Below, one piece after another: positions 1 to 9,017 of a DNA stretch of 42,693 bases. The position numbers were made by a program, and so were the translations under genes. Numbering within the stretch: position 1 is the stretch's first letter; every line of letters begins with the position of its first letter. The DNA lies in NCBI GenBank assembly GCA_016712595.1, contig JADJQT010000005.1, positions 1 through 42,693 on the forward strand, read 5' to 3'. The stretch is from Rhodospirillales bacterium (lineage in GTDB: Bacteria > Pseudomonadota > Alphaproteobacteria > Rhodospirillales > Defluviicoccaceae). The notes below the pieces were generated by a model. The model made no database searches, was not told the origin of the DNA, and saw nothing but the letters and a program-made list of their open reading frames with translations.

Positions 1-1798
1 AGATGTAGTTGACCGACGACGCCACCGCCCCGGACGGTTCCTTGTTTTCAAGCACCACTATTTGGTGCCTGGGGTCTATCGATAGCAGGCTATTCCAAAA
101 TCGCTCTTCTATACCAGGGTCTATCGTATCCGACTGTGTCCTCTTTTCCGTCTTCTTAAAAGGCGTCAATGGAGAATCAATCACAAGAAACCCCGGATGG
201 GGCGTCCCATTCTTCACGCAGTACTGCAATATGGCGATAGAAAATGCAGCATGGAGAATCGCGCGATAACCCTTCCCATGCGACTGCCGTGCCTTGCCGT
301 CGACCTTGATGTCAAATGCTTTTCCCTCATCGAATTCCACGCGCACGGTATCTGGCCAACCCCAACTTTTAAGGACAGATTCCACTTCCATACAAAGCTG
401 GTGAAGTGATGACGGCTCTATGCTTGCCCACTTTTTGGGCGCAGAGCCTGTAGTTTCTCCAAGTGCTTTTTCGAATTCTATTCGTTTATCGCGCAGCGCA
501 GTCGCTTGATCCGCATCTGACTTTATACCTTCCAGCTCAAGGCGTCGCTGTATTAATTCATCAAGCCGCGCTTTTGTCTCCTGAAGACGGGGCGTGAGCT
601 CTCGACTGACGCGGCGATCGATGCGCGTGAGTTTGCTTGCCGCGTCATCCCGTCCAGCAATCCATTGCTGCCGGCCGCTTTGCAGGTTCTCCATTGCGAG
701 AGCCAAGTCTGTGCGATGTCCATGTATTTTCGCCGCCTCCGCTTGTGCTGCCTCGTACACAGAGCGTACCGCCTCCTCCTTAAAATGTTCGGCGTGTTCC
801 GGCCCTAACGGTTGATCGCAGAGCGGACAATGCGATTTTTGTAAACCCTTAAAGAAATGAGCGCCCTCTGAGACAAAATCGAGTCGGTCTAAATCCGAGG
901 TGTACCGTTGTTCTAAGAGACGATAACGCTTTATGAGTTCGTCTATGGCAACTATCTGCCCTTCTGCATGTTGTTGCCTGCCAATCGCCTCCAGTCGTTC
1001 GGTGCGAAGCTTTACGCGCTCACCATTGTTTTCTGTCAATGCTGCCGAAAGTCGTTCTATCGTGGTGTCTACCCGATCTATAGTAGAGACATCCTCTTCA
1101 CTCAACTCTTTTTCTTGTTCCAGCAGCCGCTTTTCAATCGGTTCTAACAGGCTATCTATGAGGCCAAGCTTCGCTTTAAGCTCAGCTTGTGTAATCTCGC
1201 GGCGCTCCTGGGAGATTATCCCAGTGTCATCTTTGCCTGTGAGAATAAATGAAAACATGCGCTTGCGCGGTGTTTCGTCATATCCTTTCTCGCCGAAAAT
1301 AGGCGACTGTTCTGCTTGAATAGAAATTTCATCTATTAAAAACACCGGCAGCATGGTCCTTATAGATAGCCTTTGCACAGCTCCATCTTTATTGGTTCGT
1401 AACGCCGCCTCTTTCATCCCGCAAAAGGAAAAGATTATGGAAGTTACATCTGGTGCTGTGCTTCGTCCTTTCCTCTTCCAATTAACAGTCTCTGCCGCCC
1501 CATCTCTTTCATCAATCGGGGTATGATACACAGCCACGTCGCCGCCGCTGAGATGGCGCTCCAGGGTGAGAAAATCGCCATCATTATTTTTGAATTCTAC
1601 GAGCACTCTTTCGTAAAGTTTTGCCTCGTCAATTGTTTTTGTCATTTCATCGGCGCCAAGCACAAAATCTATGCACCTGAGCATGTAGCTTTTTCCGGTA
1701 TCGGAATCGCCGGTTATGACATTGGCACCTGCCGCGAACGTAACCACCGCGTCTTTTACTCCAGTGCCAACGAGGCGCACTTCGCGAAGCTGCATCAT
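1..1798 (-). CDS. ABC-3C system ATPase, Rad50/RecN-like (3' end outside window)
   Basis: The minus strand is open from an ATG at 1798 to the left edge, giving at least 599 residues with no stop. Near the N-terminus it reads GDSDTGKS (residues 30-37), a Walker A loop. The middle is a long charged coiled coil with a CPLC zinc-hook motif near residue 325, as in Rad50. Near residue 540 a hydrophobic strand ends in FLVIDSPL, the Walker B form usual in RecN/ABC-3C ATPases. The gene starts 2 bp after the stop of the middle-component gene, so the three minus-strand genes form one operon. In ABC-3C systems this subunit is thought to be the DNA- or structure-sensing motor that controls an effector; that role is inferred here. 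An ATG directly follows the first and is an equally possible start. The C-terminus is missing only because the window ends. Confidence 0.85.
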   Translation of the reverse strand, partial: MMQLREVRLVGTGVKDAVVTFAAGANVITGDSDTGKSYMLRCIDFVLGADEMTKTIDEAKLYERVLVEFKNNDGDFLTLERHLSGGDVAVYHTPIDERDGAAETVNWKRKGRSTAPDVTSIIFSFCGMKEAALRTNKDGAVQRLSIRTMLPVFLIDEISIQAEQSPIFGEKGYDETPRKRMFSFILTGKDDTGIISQERREITQAELKAKLGLIDSLLEPIEKRLLEQEKELSEEDVSTIDRVDTTIERLSAALTENNGERVKLRTERLEAIGRQQHAEGQIVAIDELIKRYRLLEQRYTSDLDRLDFVSEGAHFFKGLQKSHCPLCDQPLGPEHAEHFKEEAVRSVYEAAQAEAAKIHGHRTDLALAMENLQSGRQQWIAGRDDAASKLTRIDRRVSRELTPRLQETKARLDELIQRRLELEGIKSDADQATALRDKRIEFEKALGETTGSAPKKWASIEPSSLHQLCMEVESVLKSWGWPDTVRVEFDEGKAFDIKVDGKARQSHGKGYRAILHAAFSIAILQYCVKNGTPHPGFLVIDSPLTPFKKTEKRTQSDTIDPGIEERFWNSLLSIDPRHQIVVLENKEPSGAVASSVNYI

Positions 1799-1800
1799 GC

Positions 1801-2310
1801 CTACAGCTCCAACTCACGAAGCGCGGTTAGGCGCTCAAACTCGGTACCCCACCGTCCGATGTTTTCGGACATGAAGGCTCCTAGCGCTTGGTCGGACAGT
1901 TCGCCGAAGCGGCCGCTTACCCATTGAGAGCGAGCGCCCAATTCACGTGCGTACTTGGACTTCAAAAGCGACAGAAACGCTTTCGTGAGCTTGTTCGCAG
2001 CGTAGGTGATGCCGTGTGGCGTAAACCGCTTGTCGAGCAGTTCTCGCGAGAACATCAGGTCGAGGCCGTCGCGGATCATGTCTCGCTTGACGAGCCACTC
2101 CGCCCCCCGAAACGGCACAGCCGGGTGAAGGCTATGTGGCCCCTTTTCCACATCATTAGAGTGAACAAGAAGATAGTCATAGCTGATTAGACGCTGCAGG
2201 TCCGCCTCTTTCGGTGCCGTTGCGTGGAGAAGAAACAGCATCCGCAATCCGTATTCGAGTGGTGAATTAAAGGGTCTGCCTGCGGGCTTGTGCTCTGATG
2301 TCTGTGCCAT
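1801..2310 (-). CDS. ABC-3C system middle component
   Basis: The product is a 169-residue soluble, mostly helical protein without membrane segments or catalytic motifs. It begins MAQTSEHKP and contains the pattern FNSPLEYGLRMLFLL, which resembles the middle-component (MC) domains that link the ATPase and the effector in ABC-three-component systems. Its ATG (2310-2308) overlaps the TAA of the upstream nuclease gene by one base (TAATG), so translational coupling is likely and favours this start over an in-frame ATG at 2325. The ATPase gene follows after 2 bp. Family assignment rests on sequence feel plus its place between a nuclease-type effector and a Rad50-like ATPase. No independent enzymatic function is expected. 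Confidence 0.7.
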   Translation of the reverse strand: MAQTSEHKPAGRPFNSPLEYGLRMLFLLHATAPKEADLQRLISYDYLLVHSNDVEKGPHSLHPAVPFRGAEWLVKRDMIRDGLDLMFSRELLDKRFTPHGITYAANKLTKAFLSLLKSKYARELGARSQWVSGRFGELSDQALGAFMSENIGRWGTEFERLTALRELEL

Positions 2311-3494
2311 TATCGCTCGCACCACCGTACGCGGTCTTCATTTGCGAGGTGATGGCACACACCTTCGCGGTCGCATGGTGTAGCGTGCGGCTCTAGAACG
2401 TGCCCCCCAAGTTGTAGGGATTGCGCAGACAAAACCGTATGCTGAAGCCGCTGGAGCCCCCTTTTTGTAGGGTCTGTATACGCAAAATAAAGACCATCGC
2501 AGAAAGCATCGAGAAGACTGTCAAAATATTCAGCGTCCGCCATTTGGTCACGCGCGAGCTCTTTAAGCCCTTCTGCACTATAAAACATTATACGTGATCG
2601 CTCAAAGAGCTTTCGCGTATAGTCATTATGCGAAAAGTCGCTTATAGTGGTAACGCTAAGTTGTAAGTATTCTGCTATTACATCGAATAACTGTTGTACA
2701 TATCCGCTCTCTACTGCTGCCACCTCAGATGGTGGTTTGGGAGCGGGATCGCGGTTGATAAGAGGTGCTCCAAAAACAGCAAGATAATACCTCGTCTGTC
2801 TATGCTCATCTAATAGCGCTATAGGTTGTTTGGCACGAAAAATAGAGAAATTAAAACTACTGATATGGTTCTGGAGCGCCGCGTCTAACTTAATGCGCTT
2901 CGTGCTTGTAATTGTTGTTGCGCAGTGATTGTCCCAGTTATCTATAATATACTGCCGCAAATTGGCTGGATTATCGAGCAGGTCTTGTAGTGGGTTTGTA
3001 ATACCTTTGTGGGTGACAAAATAGTATTCTTCTGGTGAAGAGAAGTCTCCGGTGTAGGTGTAATATAGTATTTTTCCAATTTCTCTGGCCGCCTCGTCAG
3101 CAGAAAGCCGCGAGGCATAGTGCTTGCACTGATAGAGGTGCCAGCGACGGGGCGTAACGTCGGACGGGTCGATCCAAGCAATGATGTCGCGGCCTTTATC
3201 ACCCGCCCCCCCGCGCTGCTGCACCTCGACAATCTCAGGCACTCTCTTGGTGAGGTAATCATGCGCCCATTCGAGCACAAATCGTTCAAAGTCGTCAGCA
3301 CTGAAGCCGCCGAGCCTTTCTAGGGGTGAAATAGGCAACCCTACCCCTAGGCCTAATAGACGGGCGTTTGCGCCCGGCCACGGGGAAGGTGATGGTAGCT
3401 CGCGCGTAGTTGATAGATCGCCAGAGACCCGGCCATTCTTCGCCGCGCTCTTCTTATTCTTAGTGCTGGTGGAATTGCTTTTCATATCAACCAT
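2310..3494 (-). CDS. ABC-3C effector with Mrr-like nuclease domain
   Basis: This 394-residue protein starts with about 45 polar residues of low complexity. A restriction-endonuclease-like domain follows: FEDFV-type helix (FSADDFERFV, residues 64-73), GAGDKGRD (97-103, acidic D103) and YQCK (121-124), which fits the D...QxK arrangement of Mrr-type nucleases. Residues from about 200 onward are helical and resemble the C-terminal docking domains of ABC-3C effectors. It is the first gene of the operon. The nuclease would be the toxic effector, held in check or activated by the ATPase and middle component; this is inferred from the family. An in-frame ATG three codons downstream is another possible start, and no good Shine-Dalgarno sequence is visible for either. 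GC content is lower than in the plasmid backbone. Confidence 0.75.
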   Translation of the reverse strand: MVDMKSNSTSTKNKKSAAKNGRVSGDLSTTRELPSPSPWPGANARLLGLGVGLPISPLERLGGFSADDFERFVLEWAHDYLTKRVPEIVEVQQRGGAGDKGRDIIAWIDPSDVTPRRWHLYQCKHYASRLSADEAAREIGKILYYTYTGDFSSPEEYYFVTHKGITNPLQDLLDNPANLRQYIIDNWDNHCATTITSTKRIKLDAALQNHISSFNFSIFRAKQPIALLDEHRQTRYYLAVFGAPLINRDPAPKPPSEVAAVESGYVQQLFDVIAEYLQLSVTTISDFSHNDYTRKLFERSRIMFYSAEGLKELARDQMADAEYFDSLLDAFCDGLYFAYTDPTKRGLQRLQHTVLSAQSLQLGGHVLEPHATPCDREGVCHHLANEDRVRWCER

Positions 3495-3751
3495 AAACGG
3501 CGCCGCTGCATTTGCGGTTACACATAAGGGTTTAGTCGCACCGTTCTACCAGCCGGACTCGCCAGATTCAACCACTAGGGTGATTGAAGAAGCAAGGATC
3601 AATATACTGATATCCGAAAAACGACCGTTTTTGCAATACCCGCCGTCCCCGGTCTGGCGAAGCGTGTTTTGCCGCCTGCTTATCTCCGAAAACTATCTCT
3701 TGAAATGTCTTCTCCGATAATGTATGGTGATGATAAGTTTTCGGAGATTCT
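3495..3751. promoter_or_regulatory. divergent intergenic region with res-like inverted repeats
   Basis: A perfect 13-bp inverted repeat, ATCTCCGAAAACT at 3682-3694 and its complement at 3736-3748, lies just upstream of the resolvase. The right arm ends three bases before its ATG. A related TCTCCGATAA occurs at 3711-3720 and TATCCGAAAA at 3611-3620. A second palindrome, AAAAACG-AC-CGTTTTT, sits at 3617-3632. Serine resolvases of Tn3-type elements bind several inverted subsites next to their own gene, so these are probably resolution subsites that also repress tnpR. The same region must hold the promoter of the minus-strand ABC-3C operon. Exact subsite borders cannot be set by eye. Confidence 0.5.
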
Positions 3752-4330
3752 ATGCTCGTTGGTTATGCCCGTGTCTCAACGCAGGATCAGGACCCTGCCC
3801 TTCAGCTCGATGCGCTGATGCAGGCGGGCTGTGAAAAAATCTTCACCGAGAAGGCCTCCGGCGCGCAGCGCGAGCGACCGCAGCTTCAGGCCGCGATCGA
3901 TTACATGCGCGAGGGCGACACCTTGGTGATCTGGAAACTCGACCGCCTCGCCCGCTCGCTGAAGCAACTGATTGAGACGGTCGAGGCGCTCGCCGCGCGG
4001 GGGATAGGCCTGCGCTCGATCACCGAGGCAATGGATACGACCACCTCCGGCGGCAAGCTGATCTTTCATATCTTCGGGGCGCTGGCCGAATTCGAGCGCG
4101 GGGTCATCCGCGAACGCACCCGCGCCGGACTCGATGCTGCCCGCGCGCGAGGTCGCACCGGGGGCAGGCCCCCTGCCCTGTCGCCCGACGACCTGGCGGC
4201 CGCGAAAGCCCTGCTGCGCGACCCCGGTATCACGGTCGAACAGGTCGCGCGCAGGCTCGGCGTCGTGCCCTCAACGCTCTACCGGCACCTGCCGGGAGGC
4301 AGGAGCGCGGTCATGGAGTCCAACGAATGA
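3752..4330 (+). CDS. tnpR: serine resolvase/invertase, TnpR-like
   Basis: The 192-residue product is a complete small serine recombinase. It starts MLVGYARVSTQDQ, with the catalytic serine at S9 and arginine at R7, and carries KLDRLARS (62-69) with the conserved R65 and R68. A long E helix follows, and then a C-terminal helix-turn-helix (roughly residues 145-185, ending STLYRHLPGG). Length matches Tn3-family resolvases. Res-like inverted repeats lie immediately upstream. No Tn3 transposase is present in the window, so it may act as a plasmid multimer-resolution or DNA-inversion enzyme, or be left over from a transposon. The WGR gene downstream overlaps its stop (ATGA), so both are probably co-expressed. 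Confidence 0.92.
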   Translation: MLVGYARVSTQDQDPALQLDALMQAGCEKIFTEKASGAQRERPQLQAAIDYMREGDTLVIWKLDRLARSLKQLIETVEALAARGIGLRSITEAMDTTTSGGKLIFHIFGALAEFERGVIRERTRAGLDAARARGRTGGRPPALSPDDLAAAKALLRDPGITVEQVARRLGVVPSTLYRHLPGGRSAVMESNE

Positions 4331-4572
4331 CGATTGCCTACCTGGAGAAACGCGACGCCGCGCGGAACCTGCACCGCTACTACCGAGTCACCGTCCTCCC
4401 TACCCTTTACGGCGAATGGGCGATGGTGCGGGAATGGGGGCGCATTGGCAGGCGCGGTGGTCGGATGGAATGCTGGTTCACCGAGGAGGAGGATGCTGTT
4501 GCCGCCGGTCAGGAGATGGCCGCCGCCAAGCGCCGACGGGGGTATCAGCCATTAACGGCGGCATGCCACTAA
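4327..4572 (+). CDS. WGR-domain protein
   Basis: This 81-residue protein consists almost entirely of one WGR domain. It has YYRVTV, then LYGEWAMVREWGRIG (residues 27-41), the tryptophan-glycine-arginine core. WGR domains occur in PARP proteins and in bacterial MolR-like proteins and are thought to bind nucleic acid. Its ATG overlaps the resolvase TGA (ATGA), so it is translationally coupled to tnpR. A role as an accessory DNA-binding protein for the recombinase is an inference from this arrangement. It ends 23 bp from the stop of the convergent RTX gene. Confidence 0.8.
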   Translation: MTIAYLEKRDAARNLHRYYRVTVLPTLYGEWAMVREWGRIGRRGGRMECWFTEEEDAVAAGQEMAAAKRRRGYQPLTAACH

Positions 4573-4595
4573 GACGCGTGTACCTGTTTTGTTCT

Positions 4596-7500
4596 CTAAA
4601 ATACAAAGTCACTCGCCGCAAGTTGGTTTGCGCCTTGCGTGAAGTCGCCGTCGAGCAGCAGGTCGAAAGTGCCGTGGACGATGTGGGTGTTCCCGCCGGA
4701 AAGCGACAGGGTCAAATCGCTCATGCTAGCGATGGCAGAGATGCCGGAGAAGTCGATCTTGTCCGTGCCTTTGGTGAAGTCGGTGATGACATCCTGACCA
4801 GAAGATGTGGAATCAGAGAGTGTCTGGAAGGCAAAAATATCAGCACCCACGCCACCGGACATGGAATCCCCCCCCAGCATGCCGTAAAGTTTGTCATCGC
4901 CATCGCCGCCGCTGAGCGTGTCGTTGCCGTTATTGCCAATCAACGTATTGGCATTGCTGTCGCCGGTAACGTTGTCGTTGCCATTGCTGCCTTGTACATG
5001 GCTGAGGCTGATGAGGGTATCGGTCTCGCTACCCGATGTAGCTACACCCGTTGCCAGGTTGATCGTCCAGTTGGCGCTGGAATAGCGGTAATCCGCCACG
5101 TCGGTACCCGCACCGCCATCGAGCGTGTCATTACCATTGCCACCGGTGAGATAATCGTAGCCGTCACCGCCCTGGAGAAGATCGTTGCCGTCATCTCCGA
5201 AGAGGCGGTCGTCCCCCGCACCTCCCTGCAGATTGTCGTTGCCACCGCCACCGTAGAGGAAGTCGTTGCCGTTATTGCCTTTAAGTGTGTTGATGTCACT
5301 ATCTCCGGTCACCGTGTCGTTACCATTGCTGCTTTCCACATGGCTGAGGCTGATGAGGGTATCGGTCTCGCTACCCGATGTAGCTACACCCGTTGCCAGG
5401 TTGATCGTCCAGTTGGCGTTGGAATAGCGGTAATCCGCCACGTCGGTACCCGCACCGCCATCGAGCGTGTCATTACCATTGCCACCGGTGAGATAATCGT
5501 AGCCGTCACCGCCCTGGAGAAGATCGTTGCCGTCATCACCAAAGAGGCGGTCGTCCCCCGAACCTCCCTGCAGATTGTCGTTGCCACCGCCACCGTAGAG
5601 GAAGTCGTTGCCGTTATTGCCTTTAAGTGTGTTGATGTCACTATCTCCGGTCACCGTGTCGTTACCATTGCTGCTTTCCACATGGCTGAGGCTGATGAGG
5701 GTATCGGTCTCGCTACCCGATGTAGCTACACCCGTTGCCAGGTTGATCGTCCAGTTGGCGTTGGAATAGCGGTAATCCGCCACGTCGGCGCCCGCACCGC
5801 CGTCGAGCGTGTCATTACCATTGCCACCGGTGAGATAATCGTAGCCGTCACCGCCCTGGAGAAGATCGTTGCCGTCATCTCCGAAGAGGCGGTCGTCCCC
5901 AGCCTCGCCTTGAAGATGGTCGTTACCGCCGCCGCCGTAAATGAAATCGTTGCCATCGTTGCCAATCAGCGTATTGATGGTGCTGTCACCGGTGATGGTG
6001 TCGTTGCCCTGGCTGCCCTGTACATGGCTGAGATTGAGTAATGTGTCTGTCTCGCTGCCTGTCGTCGCCACACCCGTTGCCAGGTTGATCGTCCAGTTGG
6101 CGCTGGAATAGCGGTAATCCACCGTGTCCGTACCCGCACCGCCATCGAGCGTATCATTACCATTGCCCCCCATAAGCACGTCATTGCCGTCACCGCCCTG
6201 GAGAAGATCGTTGCCGTCATCACCAAAGAGGCGGTCGTCTCCCGCACCTCCCTGCAGATTGTCGTTGCCACCGCCACCGTAGAGGAAGTCGTTTCCATCC
6301 AACCCCAGGATGGTGTCCGCCCCTGCGGTACCCGTCAGGCTATCCGCACCTGACGTACCGGTGATGGTGGTGGAACCTGTGGTAAGATCAAATATGAAGT
6401 TATTGCTTGTTAGTGTGCTTGTAAAATTGCCATCGAGATAGAACTCGAATGTTGATTGATCAGAATGCACATAGGTGCGATTAGATGCTGCGTCATATAT
6501 CAGACGCAATTCACTGGGTTCCGTATTTCCGCCGTCCGTGTCTAGCCCGGTAAATCCCAACCCAGTGAGGTCTATTTTGTCTTGTGTTACGACAAAGTCC
6601 GTGATGCGATCCTGCATCATGTTCGTGCTGACACTGTCGGTCAGCGCCGAAAACTTGAACACATCATTGCCCGGGCCGCCTGTCAACACATCCTTTCCCG
6701 CCCCACCATCGAGTGTATCAAAACTATAATATTGGCCACCATTAATGGTGTCATCACCACCGAGGCCGTTTATCGTGTTGCTCCCAAACAGTCCCATTAT
6801 GTAATCGTTGCCATTGGTTATGCCAGCAGCGATTACTTTATCCTGAATCTCGCTCCCATCCCACGTTTCACCCATTTCGAACATAATGCGGCCGACCTCA
6901 TGTATTCCAATATTGCTGAGTTGATCATGTATCGTGACGGTGCTGTTCGTCACGGGATCACGTAAAATCACATCGTTTCCATTTCGTTGAACCAGCACCG
7001 TGTCAGGATCAACGCCCTTGCCAATGATTAAGGTGTCCACGTCCCACAATGAAAGCGATGTACTACTATTGTCTACTACATCGCTACCGAAGCCCGCATT
7101 CCAGTAATATGTGTTCTGTCCTTCTCCGCCCACAAGTGTGTCGTTTCCAGTTCCACCGAAGAGCACATCATCTCCGTTCCCACCATTTAGAACGTCGTTT
7201 CCTCCACCGCCTAGAATGATGTCGTTTGATGTCCCACCATTGAGTGTTTCATTATTTCCTGTGCCGATAATTCTATTATCCTTCTCCACAGGGGCAGCGG
7301 AAGCGCCCATCGCCAAATCGGTGCGAGCAAGACCATCAAAGAGAAGTAACTGGTTGTCCCAGTAGCTCTGCTGCTGAGCAGGATTGCTCGGTAGTCCTGC
7401 GACGAGTCCTTCTAGAATCTTTCCGGGATCGCCTTTTAGTATATCTTGATCAAAATCATAGTCCAGCCCCAGCGCCTTCAGAGGGTGATTTTGTGCATAG

Positions 7501-9017
7501 TTGCTTCCTGCATCGAAGTACGACTTGATCTCTGCATCTATCTGCGCCACCGAAAGAGACGATAGATCAGTACCTGTTTCTTGCAAATGCTGGAGGTGAT
7601 CAAGCGCCAAATAGAATGCATTCACCATCTCTGAAGTAGGAATCTGCGCTGCGAACTTTAGCAGCGTCGTATTGACGTACCCGTCCCACGTTGCTTGCAG
7701 TTCATCCCCACGAATTTGCGAATTCGGTTGAACGATCGCATTTGTCATCAGTGACATCGCATAATAAACGCGATCATCCACATACGGGACGTAATCAGTC
7801 GTTGCATAGTAATCCACGCCAAACCAATGGAAGAGAATGTTTTCGAATGCGCTGCGGTAACTTGCGAGATCGGTCGTGGTGATGCCGTTCTTGAAATTCT
7901 CTACCATGTCATGCAATTGCGGATCGTCCGTCATCGCCCTCCATAAGTCTTTGTTGTTACCCAATCCATCCAATTGTGGAAGGTCAAACACCTCCGGCGC
8001 GAATGGGGCCTTTGTTTGGTAGACAGAATCAGTATAATTATGGCCGAATAACTCATCCCAGATCGCTCCTGTGCCGCCAGCCTGATAAGTGACGGTGCTA
8101 GCTAGGTTAGCATCGGCGTTAAGGTTGATCGAAGCAATACCCGCCTGTTGTAAGGATTTGAGTTCGTTCGGCTCAGAATAGCCGTTGGTGTTAAGGTCTT
8201 GCCAGACGAGCAGGCGGTCGTACACCGCATCCTGACTGTTGATGACGTTATCGTGGTTGAGGTCATATGACGCGAGCTTTTTGAATCCGTCCTTATAATC
8301 AAGACCTACCCAGATGCTAAGTTCGCTGCCGAATAGTTCGCTATGACCATCTATGGTTCCGTTGCCGTCACCATCTATTGCAAGCAAGCCATCTGTCGGC
8401 CCCACCCATCCTGTTCTGGTTGCCATGCCCACGAAAGTTGGCGCGTAACTTCCGGGTTGAAAGAATACCGGCGAGTCCACTAATGGGATAAAGTCCGCGT
8501 GACCGTCTCTGTTAAGGTCAATGACAAGCGGATCGATTTTCGTTGCGTCGTCAACGAGAAAATCGCCGTATGTAGGATCACTGTGACCACACCCAATATC
8601 TAATAATTTGTCGAGGAGTGGGTTAACAGCATAGGCGCCGGTCAGAGCGGCCCAACCACCTGAATATAGTGCTGCTGCCGTGCTTTCGGGAAACCTACTT
8701 AGTGCTATAGATATCCAGCTTTCAGTAGCTTCTCCGATAAAAGTATGTATTGGACTAAGTACAGTGCCGGATAAGATGGTCGATCCCGTTAGTACGGCCA
8801 TCGAACGCTCAAATCCACTCCAATCAAAATCTCCGTCTTCCCAAGAAGCGGCAATCGCTGATCCCGTACCAAAAGCAAAAGCCAATGCAGCTAGTGGCGC
8901 GCTATATGGCCCAAGCACCTCCGACGCAGCCAAAAATCCTGCAACTCCACCGGCAGCTGCCAGCCATTCATCGGCGGTCGTATCATCGGCATAAAGCGGA
9001 TGTGGTAAGCATGTCAT
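4596..9017 (-). CDS. giant RTX/EF-hand calcium-binding protein, putative type I secretion substrate
   Basis: The product has 1473 residues. Residues 15-60 are hydrophobic and rich in Gly and Ala, possibly a glycine-zipper or membrane-inserting stretch. Residues about 170-300 hold EF-hand or dockerin-like loops (DLNRDGHAD, DGDGNGTID, DLNHDN, DLNTNG). A helical middle region of about 300 residues is not recognised. From about residue 590 to the end there are many GGxGxDxLxG nonapeptides (RTX beta-roll). The last 80 residues match serralysin-type C-termini (DIFAF...DVITDF...DKIDFSG, ending SDFVF), typical of an uncleaved type I secretion signal. No export ABC/MFP/TolC genes are in the window. 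Its ATG overlaps the stop of the upstream membrane-protein gene (ATGA). Candidate functions are a secreted toxin, adhesin or bacteriocin-like protein; the sequence does not decide between them. Confidence 0.85.
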   Translation of the reverse strand: MTCLPHPLYADDTTADEWLAAAGGVAGFLAASEVLGPYSAPLAALAFAFGTGSAIAASWEDGDFDWSGFERSMAVLTGSTILSGTVLSPIHTFIGEATESWISIALSRFPESTAAALYSGGWAALTGAYAVNPLLDKLLDIGCGHSDPTYGDFLVDDATKIDPLVIDLNRDGHADFIPLVDSPVFFQPGSYAPTFVGMATRTGWVGPTDGLLAIDGDGNGTIDGHSELFGSELSIWVGLDYKDGFKKLASYDLNHDNVINSQDAVYDRLLVWQDLNTNGYSEPNELKSLQQAGIASINLNADANLASTVTYQAGGTGAIWDELFGHNYTDSVYQTKAPFAPEVFDLPQLDGLGNNKDLWRAMTDDPQLHDMVENFKNGITTTDLASYRSAFENILFHWFGVDYYATTDYVPYVDDRVYYAMSLMTNAIVQPNSQIRGDELQATWDGYVNTTLLKFAAQIPTSEMVNAFYLALDHLQHLQETGTDLSSLSVAQIDAEIKSYFDAGSNYAQNHPLKALGLDYDFDQDILKGDPGKILEGLVAGLPSNPAQQQSYWDNQLLLFDGLARTDLAMGASAAPVEKDNRIIGTGNNETLNGGTSNDIILGGGGNDVLNGGNGDDVLFGGTGNDTLVGGEGQNTYYWNAGFGSDVVDNSSTSLSLWDVDTLIIGKGVDPDTVLVQRNGNDVILRDPVTNSTVTIHDQLSNIGIHEVGRIMFEMGETWDGSEIQDKVIAAGITNGNDYIMGLFGSNTINGLGGDDTINGGQYYSFDTLDGGAGKDVLTGGPGNDVFKFSALTDSVSTNMMQDRITDFVVTQDKIDLTGLGFTGLDTDGGNTEPSELRLIYDAASNRTYVHSDQSTFEFYLDGNFTSTLTSNNFIFDLTTGSTTITGTSGADSLTGTAGADTILGLDGNDFLYGGGGNDNLQGGAGDDRLFGDDGNDLLQGGDGNDVLMGGNGNDTLDGGAGTDTVDYRYSSANWTINLATGVATTGSETDTLLNLSHVQGSQGNDTITGDSTINTLIGNDGNDFIYGGGGNDHLQGEAGDDRLFGDDGNDLLQGGDGYDYLTGGNGNDTLDGGAGADVADYRYSNANWTINLATGVATSGSETDTLISLSHVESSNGNDTVTGDSDINTLKGNNGNDFLYGGGGNDNLQGGSGDDRLFGDDGNDLLQGGDGYDYLTGGNGNDTLDGGAGTDVADYRYSNANWTINLATGVATSGSETDTLISLSHVESSNGNDTVTGDSDINTLKGNNGNDFLYGGGGNDNLQGGAGDDRLFGDDGNDLLQGGDGYDYLTGGNGNDTLDGGAGTDVADYRYSSANWTINLATGVATSGSETDTLISLSHVQGSNGNDNVTGDSNANTLIGNNGNDTLSGGDGDDKLYGMLGGDSMSGGVGADIFAFQTLSDSTSSGQDVITDFTKGTDKIDFSGISAIASMSDLTLSLSGGNTHIVHGTFDLLLDGDFTQGANQLAASDFVF
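4930..6297 (-). repeat. four tandem 342-bp repeats inside the RTX gene
   Basis: The string GCTGAG followed by near-identical sequence recurs at 5001, 5343, 5685 and 6027, exactly 342 bp (114 codons) apart. Each unit encodes RTX nonapeptides, then a VADYRYSNANWTINLATG-like linker and a TLISLSHV segment. The two middle units differ at only a few positions; the outer ones are more diverged. The copy number is likely to change by recombination or slippage and would alter protein length in frame. Borders are approximate because the repeat is continuous. Confidence 0.85.

Noticed and set aside
4134..6041. Long plus-strand open frame of 635 codons opposite the RTX repeats
   Set aside because: It is antisense to the RTX tandem repeats, whose biased codons leave the other strand open. 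It also overlaps the resolvase and WGR genes and its product is a low-complexity Val/Ala/Ile repeat.
4930..6297. Regularly spaced repeats resembling a CRISPR array
   Set aside because: The period is 342 bp with no short unique spacers, and the repeats encode in-frame RTX protein.
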